Shown one piece after another: positions 1 through 9,118 of a stretch of DNA of 64,000 nt. Source of the stretch: Flavobacterium sp. CG_23.5. Its GTDB lineage: Bacteria > Bacteroidota > Bacteroidia > Flavobacteriales > Flavobacteriaceae. Numbering within the stretch: the first letter of the stretch is position 1; each line of letters starts with the position of its first letter. The stretch lies in the NCBI RefSeq assembly GCF_017875765.1, contig NZ_JAGGNA010000001.1:1825001-1889000 (forward strand). Reading direction: 5' to 3'. Both the position numbers and the translations under genes were made by a program. Below the pieces are notes generated by a model. The model ran no database searches and was not told the origin of the DNA. It saw only the letters and a list, made by a program, of their open reading frames with translations.

Positions 1-430
1 TCAGACAGGATTTCTCGTGTCCCGCCCTACTCAGGATACCACTATCGTTATCTTCTATTACTTATACAGGGCTATCACCTTCTTTGGCTCTACTTTCCAG
101 TAGATTCTAATTCTATCCGCAACAAATGTCGTGGTCCTACAACCCCAAATATGCCGTAACATGTTTGGTTTGGGCTAATCCGCGTTCGCTCGCCACTACT
201 TACGGAATCACTTTTGTTTTCTTCTCCTCCGCCTACTTAGATGTTTCAGTTCAGCGGGTTTGCCCACCTATCGGTGTACTATGTCTTCAACATAGTGGGT
301 TGCCCCATTCAGGTATCTACGGATCAATTCGTGTGTGCCAATCCCCGTAGCTTTTCGCAGCTTATCACGCCTTTCATCGCCTCTGAGAGCCAAGGCATCC
401 CCCATACGCCCTTATTTTGCTTATTGTACC
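1..430 (-). rRNA. 23S ribosomal RNA, 5' part (continues past the window edge)
   Basis: The reverse complement reads as the 5' domain of bacterial 23S rRNA, including the segment GGGGGATGCCTTGGC followed by the conserved run that ends in GATGAAAGGCGTG. The 5' end lies near 428-430; the exact base cannot be fixed by eye. Its place behind 16S, tRNA-Ile and tRNA-Ala on the same strand is the usual bacterial rrn order. Open reading frames seen inside it are spurious. Confidence 0.96.
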
Positions 431-617
431 AATCTCGTTAATTAAAACGAGACCGTTTCTTTTACTTGTCTAATGATAAACAAGCAAAAAATGCTTTCTA
501 CTTTTTATTATTTTCTTATCTCAATATGTCAATGAACTTTAATAAGTATCAAGATTTTTGTATTAAGTATTAAGATTTATCTTGATACTTGGTACTTTTT
601 TCTTTGTACTTCTTTTG

Positions 618-691
618 TGGAGAATAACGGAGTCGAACCGTTGACCTCCTGCGTGCAAGGCAGGCGCTCTAGCCAGCTGAGCTAATCCCCC
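618..691 (-). tRNA. tRNA-Ala (TGC)
   Basis: The reverse complement folds into a complete 74-nt cloverleaf. The acceptor stem pairs GGGGGAT with ATTCTCC, the D arm starts AGCTCAGC, the anticodon is TGC within CTTGCAC, and the T loop is TTCGACT. The discriminator base is A and no CCA is encoded. It lies in the 16S-23S spacer. Confidence 0.97.
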
Positions 692-702
692 AATCTTTTT
701 TA

Positions 703-838
703 ATTATGAATTGTGAATTATGAATTATGAATTAATGTAATTCGTAATCTTTCAACCCTAGAATTTCCTTTGAATCTATTTATATGAACTTTTTATTCTC
801 AATTCGTAATTCATAATTCTGAATTCGTAATTGTTTTG
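703..838. repeat. Short-period AT repeats in the spacer between the two tRNA genes
   Basis: The stretch holds tandem variants of TTATGAATTATGAA near 703-735 and the complementary form TTCGTAATTCATAATTC near 798-832, so the two arms can pair. The same words recur near 27690-27845 and 35985-36010. This is not a gene. It may affect folding of the precursor rRNA, but that is inference. Confidence 0.6.
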
Positions 839-912
839 TTGTCTCGGACAGACTCGAACTGTCGACCCCTACATTATCAGTGTAATACTCTAACCAGCTG
901 AGCTACGAGACA
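839..912 (-). tRNA. tRNA-Ile (GAT)
   Basis: The reverse complement forms a 74-nt cloverleaf. TGTCTCG pairs perfectly with CGAGACA, the D arm is AGCTCAGCTGG, the anticodon is GAT within ACTGATAATG, and the T loop is TTCGAGT. The discriminator is A without an encoded CCA. It sits next to the 16S 3' end in the rrn spacer. Confidence 0.97.
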
Positions 913-1125
913 AGGTGATTTCTGATTTTTGATTGTTGATTCCTGATTTTTGATGTTTTCACATCTTAAATCCCAAATCTTAAATCTTAAATCCTAAATC
1001 GTTATCTTTAACTTAAATTGTATTATTTGAACTAACAGCAAGAGTAATATAATGTCTTTATTTGTTTCCACTTCGACTTTTCGTCTTCTTTCCCTAGCGT
1101 GTATTACTACTAACACTAAGGCTCT

Positions 1126-2640
<1,515 letters not shown>

Positions 2641-2863
2641 TATATTGTGTGAGTTCGGATAAATCCGTTCTCTTTGTTTATTTGACTGAAGTCTCTAGTG
2701 GTTTTTTCAAATCTTTCGATTCTATTACTCTTTATTATTTGTCTCGCCTTTCGGACGAGACGGCTGTCAATTCAATATGTCTAGGAACGTGTTCTTCTTT
2801 TTTTAAACCGAATTTATTTCAGTTTCTTTGCCGTGATTCAAACTACTTAAAGTATCTCTCAAA

Positions 2864-2902
2864 GCGGGTGCAAAAGTGCAACTTCTTTTCTAATCTCGCA
2901 AG
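2864..2902 (-). promoter_or_regulatory. rRNA promoter P1 (nearest to 16S)
   Basis: On the minus strand, CTTG (2902-2899) is followed after 20 bp by CACTTTTG (2878-2871), one mismatch from the Bacteroidota -7 box TAnnTTTG, and then by CACCCGC at the likely start site. It is the third of three similar units upstream of 16S. Confidence 0.7.
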
Positions 2903-2989
2903 AAAAATTTAAAGTTTTTTTTGAAGATTTAAATCCTCCATTTCTTTATCTTTTCTTACCAGTCTTTCAAGGAACTTTGCATGTTTTGC

Positions 2990-3027
2990 GGGGTGCAAAA
3001 GTAATAAGCAAAATCAAATCTCACAAG
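2990..3027 (-). promoter_or_regulatory. rRNA promoter P2
   Basis: On the minus strand, CTTG (3027-3024), a 20-bp spacer and a perfect TACTTTTG -7 box (3003-2996) precede CACCCCGC. An A-rich run with AAGCTTG lies directly upstream, like an UP-type element. It shares layout and wording with P1 and P3. Confidence 0.8.
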
Positions 3028-3112
3028 CTTTTTTTGATTTATTTTTAGAAATGATTTCTAATCCCAAACCCTATACTCACTTGCCAATCTTTTAATGAAC
3101 TTATTCGCTGTT

Positions 3113-3150
3113 GCGGGTGCAAAACTACACTCTTTATTGCGTTATTCAAG
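3113..3150 (-). promoter_or_regulatory. rRNA promoter P3 (distal)
   Basis: On the minus strand, CTTG (3150-3147), a 19-bp spacer and a perfect TAGTTTTG -7 box (3127-3120) precede CACCCGC. AAAAAAGCTTG forms the upstream edge, as at P2. Confidence 0.8.
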
Positions 3151-3525
3151 CTTTTTTAAACCTTTTTTTTGTCGTTTTCTTAATGTTTGCTTTAACTCAC
3201 TGGAAACGTGAATTTTGAAAGTATTTTTTTTTGATCTACTTCCGATCCCGAATCGTCGGGATGGGACTCACCCACGAAAAAGGTTGACTTTATCAGCAAA
3301 AACCGTGTTTGTCATTATATATAGGTAGTAAAAGTACAGTCCTATATATAAGGTAACAAATGAATACTAGTCAATGAGGTCTCTCTTTTCGAAGTGACAA
3401 AGTGAGCGGTATGTTGTACTGGGTTAAGAAAGGAAAGTAAAACCCACAAGAAAATGGAATGAAATAGACCTAGCTGCTAGAAATTTTCCCTTCATAGAAA
3501 TAATAAAGTCGCTGGTTAGTTGCCC

Positions 3526-3607
3526 GCGTTAGGGATAGCAGTGGAAAGCCCGCAGAAAATTGGAGGGAAACGCAACTTGACGAGGACTTGTAGCGAATAG
3601 CCCGACC
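3526..3607 (+). repeat. Dispersed repeat family A, copy 1
   Basis: The copy starts GCGTTAGGGATAGCAGTGG and ends GTAGCGAATAGCCCGACC, with a variable palindromic middle. Related copies lie at 8955-9029, 18653-18748 (minus), 25101-25244, 46954-47050 (minus) and 48385-48456. All are intergenic. The region 2641-3525 holds the rRNA promoters and no credible gene. Confidence 0.7.
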
Positions 3608-3608
3608 G

Positions 3609-3660
3609 TTTATAAAAAAGAGGCTATTACCTTTATTGATAATAGCCTCTTTTTTATAAA
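3609..3660 (-). terminator. Intrinsic terminator after the FtsX-like permease gene
   Basis: A perfect 21-bp inverted repeat (3609-3629 with 3640-3660) has GAGGCTATTA at its core and A/T runs outside. It lies 22 bp beyond the stop codon of the minus-strand permease gene, so it probably ends that transcript and shields the rRNA promoters. Confidence 0.85.
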
Positions 3661-3681
3661 GGGAAACGCCCAAATGATTGT

Positions 3682-4917
3682 CTAATCGAAACGGATGGCT
3701 TTTACCGGAGATATTTTGGTTATTATATAGGAAGGAATTAGCAACACTAGGAAACAAACGGTAACCGTAAGTAAATTTAATAACAGTATGTAACCCCAAT
3801 TAAGATACACTGGAGCTTGGTTGACATAGTAATTTTCCGGGTTGAGTTTGATTATACCAAAATGTTGCTGAATTAACAACAACGATATCCCTATAAGATT
3901 CCCCCAAAACAATCCTCGTACTATAAGGTAAAAGGCGTTGTATAGAAATATTTTTCTGACGGACCAATTATCCGCACCTAATGCTTTTAATATCCCTATC
4001 ATCTGGGTTCGTTCGAGAATAAGAACTAATAGCGCAACGACCATGTTGATTGTTGCCACCAAGATCATAACTACTAGTATGATTATGATATTGAAATCGA
4101 ATAATTGAAGCCATTCAAATATATAACTGTATTTTTCGATTATGGTTTTTGTATCAAGCGTTGAGGCAGTTTGCTCATAGACCTGTACGCCAGTTGTTTT
4201 TATATTATTGAAATCATTTACAAAAACTTCAAATGCCCCCACTTCGTTTGAACTCCATTTATTGATGCGTTGCAGGTGCCTTATGTCACCTATTACATAA
4301 GTAGCATCAAATTCCTGAAACCCTGAGTTAAAAATTCCCGTGATTTTGAATCTTCGGATGTTAGGTCGTTTATTTTGACCTTCTTTGATAAAGAAAGTAT
4401 TAAAGGAATCACCAACTTTCAGATTTAGTCTATTCGCCAGGAATTGCGAAATCAGCACTTCTTCATTTAGGTCTTTAGAAAAATCAGGCAACTTACCCGA
4501 AACCAGATATTCTTTAATGTTATTCCATTGGTAATCTTTTCCAACTCCTTTTAGAATAATTCCTTCAAAAGCTGTTTCGGTCCTTATAATCCCGGCTTTA
4601 GTCGCGATGGCTTGAATATGACTTATTCCTGGAACGGATTTAAACTTTGGATAAAAATCCTGCTTCTTGGAAATAGGTACCAGCGTAACTTCCGATTGAT
4701 TGTTGTCGTAATTCGAAATAATGATATGCCCATTGAAAGCAGAAACCTTCTCTCGGATTTTTTGTTGCAATCCAATTCCTGTTGCTACAGAAACAATCAT
4801 CATGATCATACCAATAGCAATTGCCGAAATTGCAATTTTTATAATTGGAGCAGATATGCTACTTTTATAATCTTTAGCCGTAATGAGTCTTTTGGCGATG
4901 AAGTATTCTAAATTCAA
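3682..4917 (-). CDS. FtsX-family ABC transporter permease (LolC/LolE type)
   Basis: The 411-residue protein has the layout of lipoprotein-releasing permeases: one N-terminal membrane segment at about 25-47, a large extracytoplasmic MacB-like domain at about 50-265, and three C-terminal membrane segments near 275-300, 325-355 and 375-400. The opening NLEYFIAKRL and the motif ILKALGA near the third region are typical of LolC/E. In the family such proteins work with a LolD-type ATPase to release lipoproteins from the inner membrane. No ATPase gene is adjacent, so the partner must be elsewhere. It is divergent from the NamZ-like gene. Confidence 0.85.
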   Translation of the reverse strand: MNLEYFIAKRLITAKDYKSSISAPIIKIAISAIAIGMIMMIVSVATGIGLQQKIREKVSAFNGHIIISNYDNNQSEVTLVPISKKQDFYPKFKSVPGISHIQAIATKAGIIRTETAFEGIILKGVGKDYQWNNIKEYLVSGKLPDFSKDLNEEVLISQFLANRLNLKVGDSFNTFFIKEGQNKRPNIRRFKITGIFNSGFQEFDATYVIGDIRHLQRINKWSSNEVGAFEVFVNDFNNIKTTGVQVYEQTASTLDTKTIIEKYSYIFEWLQLFDFNIIIILVVMILVATINMVVALLVLILERTQMIGILKALGADNWSVRKIFLYNAFYLIVRGLFWGNLIGISLLLIQQHFGIIKLNPENYYVNQAPVYLNWGYILLLNLLTVTVCFLVLLIPSYIITKISPVKAIRFD

Positions 4918-5018
4918 GTTGATTCAATTTCTATTTTAGATTTGCTAAGCCAGTTTGCGTCGCTTGTGCCAAAAATACAGCTAAAACACGAATTACACTA
5001 ATACACATTAATTTTATT

Positions 5019-6251
5019 ATGATTTATCACATGGCTCCATTTATAAAAAATACATTTTCGCTTTTATTTTTATTTACTACTCTAATCTCCTGTACGACCA
5101 AAAAAACGCAAGCGCAGGAAATGAAAAACGACAGTTTAATAAAAGTAACAAGTGTTTCCAAGAATAAGATTAAAACTGGTGCCGACAATTACACTGCTTA
5201 TCTTTCTATTTTAAAAGGCAAAAAAATTGGAATCGTAACTAACCAAACTGGAATCCTATCTGACAAGACTCATTTAGTGGATTTTCTATTAGGAAAAAAT
5301 ATTGCTGTCAAAACCATCTTTGCTCCCGAACATGGTTTTCGCGGAACAGCAGATGCAGGCGAACATGTAGTTGATGGAAAAGATTCTAAAACTGGACTGC
5401 CAATTATTTCGTTATATGGTGATAATAAAAAACCAAAACCCGAACAGCTAGTTGGAATTGACATTTTGGTTTTTGACTTGCAAGATGTAGGCGCTCGATT
5501 TTACACCTATATTTCCTCCTTACATTATATTATGGAGGCTTGCGCCGACAACAATATTCCACTGCTCATTCTTGACAGACCCAATCCTAATGGAAGTATT
5601 GTGGACGGACCAATTTTAGAAAAAGAATTCACGAGTTTCGTGGGTATGCATCCAATTCCTTTACTTCACGGAATGACTATTGGTGAATATGCTAAAATGA
5701 TTAATGGAGAAAAATGGTTAAAAAATGGAATTCAATGTAAATTGACAGTCATTCAATGTCTTAATTACAACAGAAAAATGAATTACAGTTTACCAATAAA
5801 ACCATCACCAAATCTTCCGAACGACAAAGCCGTTAATCTTTATGCTAGCTTGTGTCTTTTTGAAGGCACCAACGTAAGCGTGGGACGCGGTACCGAAAAA
5901 CAATTTCAAATTTATGGCTCTCCTTATTTACCAAAAAGTGGTTTTAGTTTTATTCCGAAACCAAATTTAGGTGCCCAAAATCCACTTTATAATGGAGTGG
6001 AATGTTTTGGTGAAGATTTATCATCTCAAACTAAGGTGAATCAACTCGAATTGAAATGGCTTATTAAAGCTTATCATTCAACCACCGATAAATCAAAATT
6101 TTTTAATTCCTTTTTTACAAAATTAGCGGGAACTAAAAAGCTACAAAAGCAAATAGAAAATGGAATCTCAGAAAAGGAAATTAGGGAAAGCTGGAAGGAC
6201 GGATTACAGCAGTTTAAAAAAATGAGTGAAAAATATTTGATTTACAAATAA
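5019..6251 (+). CDS. DUF1343 / NamZ-family exo-beta-N-acetylmuramidase-like lipoprotein
   Basis: The 410-residue protein starts with a lipoprotein signal whose lipobox is LISC (Cys25). The rest matches the DUF1343 family, with the conserved block FAPEHGFRG near 101-110, DVGARFYTYISSL near 156-168 and DRPNPNG near 186. The family was shown in Bacillus subtilis NamZ to release N-acetylmuramic acid from non-reducing ends of peptidoglycan fragments. A role in cell-wall recycling in the periplasm follows by homology. A second ATG four codons downstream (5031) also gives a good signal peptide, so the start is uncertain by 12 bp. Confidence 0.85.
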   Translation: MIYHMAPFIKNTFSLLFLFTTLISCTTKKTQAQEMKNDSLIKVTSVSKNKIKTGADNYTAYLSILKGKKIGIVTNQTGILSDKTHLVDFLLGKNIAVKTIFAPEHGFRGTADAGEHVVDGKDSKTGLPIISLYGDNKKPKPEQLVGIDILVFDLQDVGARFYTYISSLHYIMEACADNNIPLLILDRPNPNGSIVDGPILEKEFTSFVGMHPIPLLHGMTIGEYAKMINGEKWLKNGIQCKLTVIQCLNYNRKMNYSLPIKPSPNLPNDKAVNLYASLCLFEGTNVSVGRGTEKQFQIYGSPYLPKSGFSFIPKPNLGAQNPLYNGVECFGEDLSSQTKVNQLELKWLIKAYHSTTDKSKFFNSFFTKLAGTKKLQKQIENGISEKEIRESWKDGLQQFKKMSEKYLIYK

Positions 6252-6291
6252 CAATAAAATAATAATCAAGAATTACCATCTAAAAGCCATA

Positions 6292-6786
6292 TTATAACGG
6301 CAACTTTTTCTTCATTTCCTCCACAATATTAAAAGCTGCTGGACATATAGCAACATTTTTCAAGGTTAAATCTGTAATTTGTTGAAACTTCTTTCTATCC
6401 GTATGCGGAAATTCTCGGCATGCTTTCGGACGGACATCATAAATCATACAAGCATTTTCATGATCTAAAAAAGTGCATGGTACACTTTGCAAAACATAAT
6501 CCTGGTCTTCATCAACACGCAGATATTGTTCTATAAATTGCTGCGGCTTTTGTCTCAAATATTTCGACACACGCTCAATATCAGCTGAAGTAAATAGTGG
6601 CCCAGTTGTTTTACAGCAATTGGCACATTTTAAACAATCTGTTTTTTTGAATTCAGCGTCATGCAAATCCTGCATAACATAATCTAAATTCTTTGGGGTC
6701 TTCTTTTTCAGCTTATCAAAATACTTTTTGTTTTCGATATGCTTATCTTTGGCTTCTTTAGGAAGTTCGTTTAAAGTAGGTTTCAA
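6292..6786 (-). CDS. YkgJ-family cysteine-cluster protein
   Basis: The 164-residue cytosolic protein has Cys51, Cys54, Cys57, Cys58, Cys104, Cys113 and Cys123, in the order CxxCxxCC, then PCTFL, then ENACMIYDVRPKACREFP. This is the signature of the YkgJ family (PF03692), thought to bind zinc or an Fe-S cluster. Its biochemical role is not settled. It is convergent with the NamZ-like gene and divergent from the methyltransferase gene. Confidence 0.85.
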   Translation of the reverse strand: MKPTLNELPKEAKDKHIENKKYFDKLKKKTPKNLDYVMQDLHDAEFKKTDCLKCANCCKTTGPLFTSADIERVSKYLRQKPQQFIEQYLRVDEDQDYVLQSVPCTFLDHENACMIYDVRPKACREFPHTDRKKFQQITDLTLKNVAICPAAFNIVEEMKKKLPL

Positions 6787-6871
6787 TTTGAAAGTTTAAA
6801 TTTTCTACAAAACTAACACTTTTTGAACGAGGATTATTGATTAATGAATGTTGAATTTTGAATTACAAACA

Positions 6872-7582
6872 ATGAAAGACCTTTTTGGCAAAGCCATACT
6901 TGATTATCAAACTAATAATGCTCCCGAAGATTTAATCACGGAGACTACCATTTCTGAAGAAGATGAAATGTCGGTTGCCTATTTATTTCGCTCTTATGAT
7001 GAAATGCCGCAAATGGAACAAAAAGCATTACAACTTGCCAAAGGAAAAATCCTAGATGTAGGTTGTGGCGCAGGTAGCCATAGTTTGTCTTTACAAAACG
7101 AACGGAAATTAGATGTTACTTCAATTGATATTTCTGCAAATGCAATCCAAGCATGTACACTTCGTGGATTAAAAAATGCGAAAATTCAGGATGTAATGAC
7201 TTTAGAAAATGAAAAGTACGACACAATATTACTTTTAATGAATGGCGCAGGAATGTGTGGTAAATTGAAAAATATTCCGAATTTTCTTTTAAAACTAAAA
7301 TCATTACTAAATCCGGGTGGACAAATTCTATTGGACAGTTCTGATATCATTTATATGTTTGATGATGATGATGAAGATGGGGGAAAATGGATTCCTTCAA
7401 AAAATGAATATTATGGCGAAATTGTTTTCAATATCGCATACAAAGGAGAAAAGGAAAAACCATTCGATTGGATGTTCATTGATTATAATACTTTGCAAAA
7501 TGCTGCTTTAGACAATGGATTTCAATGTGAATTAATTCTTGAAGGTGAGCATTATGATTATTTAGCAAAGCTTTCGATTTAG
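6872..7582 (+). CDS. Class I SAM-dependent methyltransferase
   Basis: The protein has motif I ILDVGCGAGSHSL at about 60-72, an acidic end of strand 2 (TSIDIS) and a motif-III-like LKSLLNPGGQILLDSSD, which together identify a Rossmann-fold SAM methyltransferase. The substrate cannot be told from sequence. I chose the ATG at 6872, giving MKDLFGKAIL, rather than the ATG at 6848, because the eight extra residues come from AT-rich wording typical of the local intergenic repeats. It is followed after about 40 bp by a DinB-like gene, likely co-transcribed. Confidence 0.8.
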   Translation: MKDLFGKAILDYQTNNAPEDLITETTISEEDEMSVAYLFRSYDEMPQMEQKALQLAKGKILDVGCGAGSHSLSLQNERKLDVTSIDISANAIQACTLRGLKNAKIQDVMTLENEKYDTILLLMNGAGMCGKLKNIPNFLLKLKSLLNPGGQILLDSSDIIYMFDDDDEDGGKWIPSKNEYYGEIVFNIAYKGEKEKPFDWMFIDYNTLQNAALDNGFQCELILEGEHYDYLAKLSI

Positions 7583-7624
7583 AAAAAGAAGAAAGTGCCA
7601 GGAATAAAGACTAATCAAATTATT

Positions 7625-8167
7625 ATGGAAAATTCAGTACTAGAAAAATTACGTTACCCCATTGGAAAATTTATTACGCCAGAATTCTATTCCAATAATT
7701 ATCTGGCTGAAAAAATAGCTGAAATCGAAAGTTTCCCAAAACGACTAAATAAAGAAGTGATTTATTTAACAGACGAACAACTCGACACGCCATATCGACA
7801 AGATGGCTGGACCGTTCGACAAGTGATTCATCATTGCGCCGATAGTCACATGAATTGTTTCATTAGAATCAAATGGGCTTTGACAGAAGATAAACCCGTA
7901 ATAAAATTCTATCATGAAGACCGTTGGGCAGAAATGCATGATAATACAACGATGTCTATTCAAGCCACATTATCTTTTCTGGAAGGATTACACTTTCGAT
8001 TGGCTTATTTAATGAAAAGTTTAGATGAAGTCGATTTAGAAAAAACATTCATTCATCCGGAACATAATAGCGAATTTAAAATAAAGGAAATAATTGGAAC
8101 TTATGCTTGGCATGGAAATCATCATTTAGCACATATTACAGCATTGAAAAAGGAAAAAGCCTGGTAG
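7625..8167 (+). CDS. DinB-superfamily metal-binding protein, YfiT/BstA-like putative thiol transferase
   Basis: The 180-residue protein opens LRYPIGKF, as in Bacillus YfiT, and has histidines in VIHHCADSH (69, 70, 75) and AWHGNHHLAHI (163-170) that fit the three-histidine metal site of the DinB fold. YfiT-type members are annotated as bacillithiol transferases or metal-dependent hydrolases. Some Bacteroidota make bacillithiol, so that role is plausible but unproved here. The ATG at 7625 is preferred over an upstream GTG at 7595, which would add ten unconserved residues. Confidence 0.8.
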   Translation: MENSVLEKLRYPIGKFITPEFYSNNYLAEKIAEIESFPKRLNKEVIYLTDEQLDTPYRQDGWTVRQVIHHCADSHMNCFIRIKWALTEDKPVIKFYHEDRWAEMHDNTTMSIQATLSFLEGLHFRLAYLMKSLDEVDLEKTFIHPEHNSEFKIKEIIGTYAWHGNHHLAHITALKKEKAW

Positions 8168-8188
8168 CTCAGCTATACTCTTTTATAA

Positions 8189-8224
8189 AAATACCCCAAA
8201 ATGTAATTACAGCTTGGTGTATTT
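8189..8224. terminator. Possible bidirectional terminator between convergent bstA-like gene and queE
   Basis: AAATACCCCAA (8189-8199) pairs with TTGGTGTATTT (8214-8224) with one mismatch, between two convergent genes. T-rich sequence follows on the plus strand. Confidence 0.5.
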
Positions 8225-8229
8225 GTTTA

Positions 8230-8862
8230 TTAAGGAATATTCAAATATTTATGTGTTTGTAATGATACACGCCATTTCGGATTGTTCATTACATATTCCA
8301 CGATTAATGGTGTCATCTCTTCTTTTTTACTCCATTCTGGCTGAAGGAATAAAATAGCATTTGGATTTACTTTTTCGGCTTGTTCTTCTGCAAAAATAAA
8401 ATCATGTTTATTATAAATAATTACTTTCAGTTCATGTGCATTTTCATAAACAGTTTCTGTGGGTAATTTGTTTTTCTTTGGCGAAAGACAAATCCAATCC
8501 CAAGTTCCTGAAAGCGGATAAGCTCCTGAGGTTTCAATATGTACGCGTAAGTTTTGTTCTTTTAGCCTGTCCGTTAGCAAAGTCATATCCCACATCAAAG
8601 GTTCTCCACCAGTAACTACAACCGTGTCCGCATATTTATTTGCATTGGCAACAATCAAATCTATACTTGTTGGCGGGTGTAATTCAGCATTCCAACTTTC
8701 CTTAACATCACACCAATGACAACCAACATCACATCCACCTATTCTAATAAAATAGGCCGCTGTACCGGTATGAAACCCTTCACCTTGAATGGTGTAGAAC
8801 TCTTCCATCAATGGAAGCATTGCGCCTTTATTAACTTCTAATTGTATTTCTTTTGATAACAT
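8230..8862 (-). CDS. queE: 7-carboxy-7-deazaguanine synthase (radical SAM)
   Basis: The 210-residue enzyme has the QueE opening FYTIQGEG followed by Cys44, Cys48 and Cys51 in GCDVGCHWCDVK, the Cx3CxxC site for the 4Fe-4S cluster. VTGGEPLMW follows, as expected for SAM binding. QueE rearranges 6-carboxytetrahydropterin to 7-carboxy-7-deazaguanine on the path to preQ0 and queuosine. queA, the later step on tRNA, lies about 17 kb away in the same window. A second Met at residue 15 is a less likely start. Confidence 0.93.
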   Translation of the reverse strand: MLSKEIQLEVNKGAMLPLMEEFYTIQGEGFHTGTAAYFIRIGGCDVGCHWCDVKESWNAELHPPTSIDLIVANANKYADTVVVTGGEPLMWDMTLLTDRLKEQNLRVHIETSGAYPLSGTWDWICLSPKKNKLPTETVYENAHELKVIIYNKHDFIFAEEQAEKVNPNAILFLQPEWSKKEEMTPLIVEYVMNNPKWRVSLQTHKYLNIP

Positions 8863-8879
8863 TATTTAATTTTAAAGTG

Positions 8880-8887
8880 CAAAGATA
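8880..8887 (-). promoter_or_regulatory. Promoter -7 box for queE
   Basis: On the minus strand the sequence TATCTTTG fits TAnnTTTG and lies 17 bp upstream of the queE start codon. No clear -33 element was seen. Confidence 0.5.
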
Positions 8888-8954
8888 GTTAATTAGAAAA
8901 GGAGTTAATTTGAATTTTTAAAAATGCTTTCTGAAAATCACAAATTATAGCTGC

Positions 8955-9029
8955 TAGCCCCGATAGAAGTGATATCCTTTTTTAAGGGCATTTTTTGAAC
9001 TTAAAAAAGATAGAGCAAATAGCGGGATT
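8955..9029 (+). repeat. Dispersed repeat family A, copy 2
   Basis: The copy runs from TAGCCCCGATAGAAGTGATA to AGCAAATAGCGGGATT, with an internal inverted A/T segment. It is closest in wording to the copy at 48385-48456. It lies between the TPR gene 3' end and queE. Confidence 0.7.
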
Positions 9030-9065
9030 AATCCTAGCAATTAATCCTACTGTTTATGCTCAAAA

Positions 9066-9099
9066 AAAAACCGATAGTCCTTATGAACTATCGGTTTTT
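9066..9099 (-). terminator. Intrinsic terminator of the exbB-TPR operon
   Basis: A 13-bp perfect stem (9066-9078 with 9087-9099) contains CCGATAGT and ACTATCGG and is flanked by A and T runs. It lies 20 bp past the stop codon of the TPR gene on the minus strand. Confidence 0.85.
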
Positions 9100-9118
9100 A
9101 GGTAATGAAATATGTAAA

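Noticed and set aside
613..912. tRNA genes considered as integration sites
   Set aside because: No duplicate tRNA end, integrase or foreign-looking segment was found nearby.
3470..3799. A 109-codon frame on the minus strand beside the permease gene
   Set aside because: It overlaps the permease end in another frame and is read through a repeat and a terminator hairpin.
8863..9118. Possible preQ1 riboswitch before queE
   Set aside because: The gap holds a -7 box and a family A repeat downstream of neither aptamer-like pseudoknot nor the short conserved loop of preQ1 RNAs.
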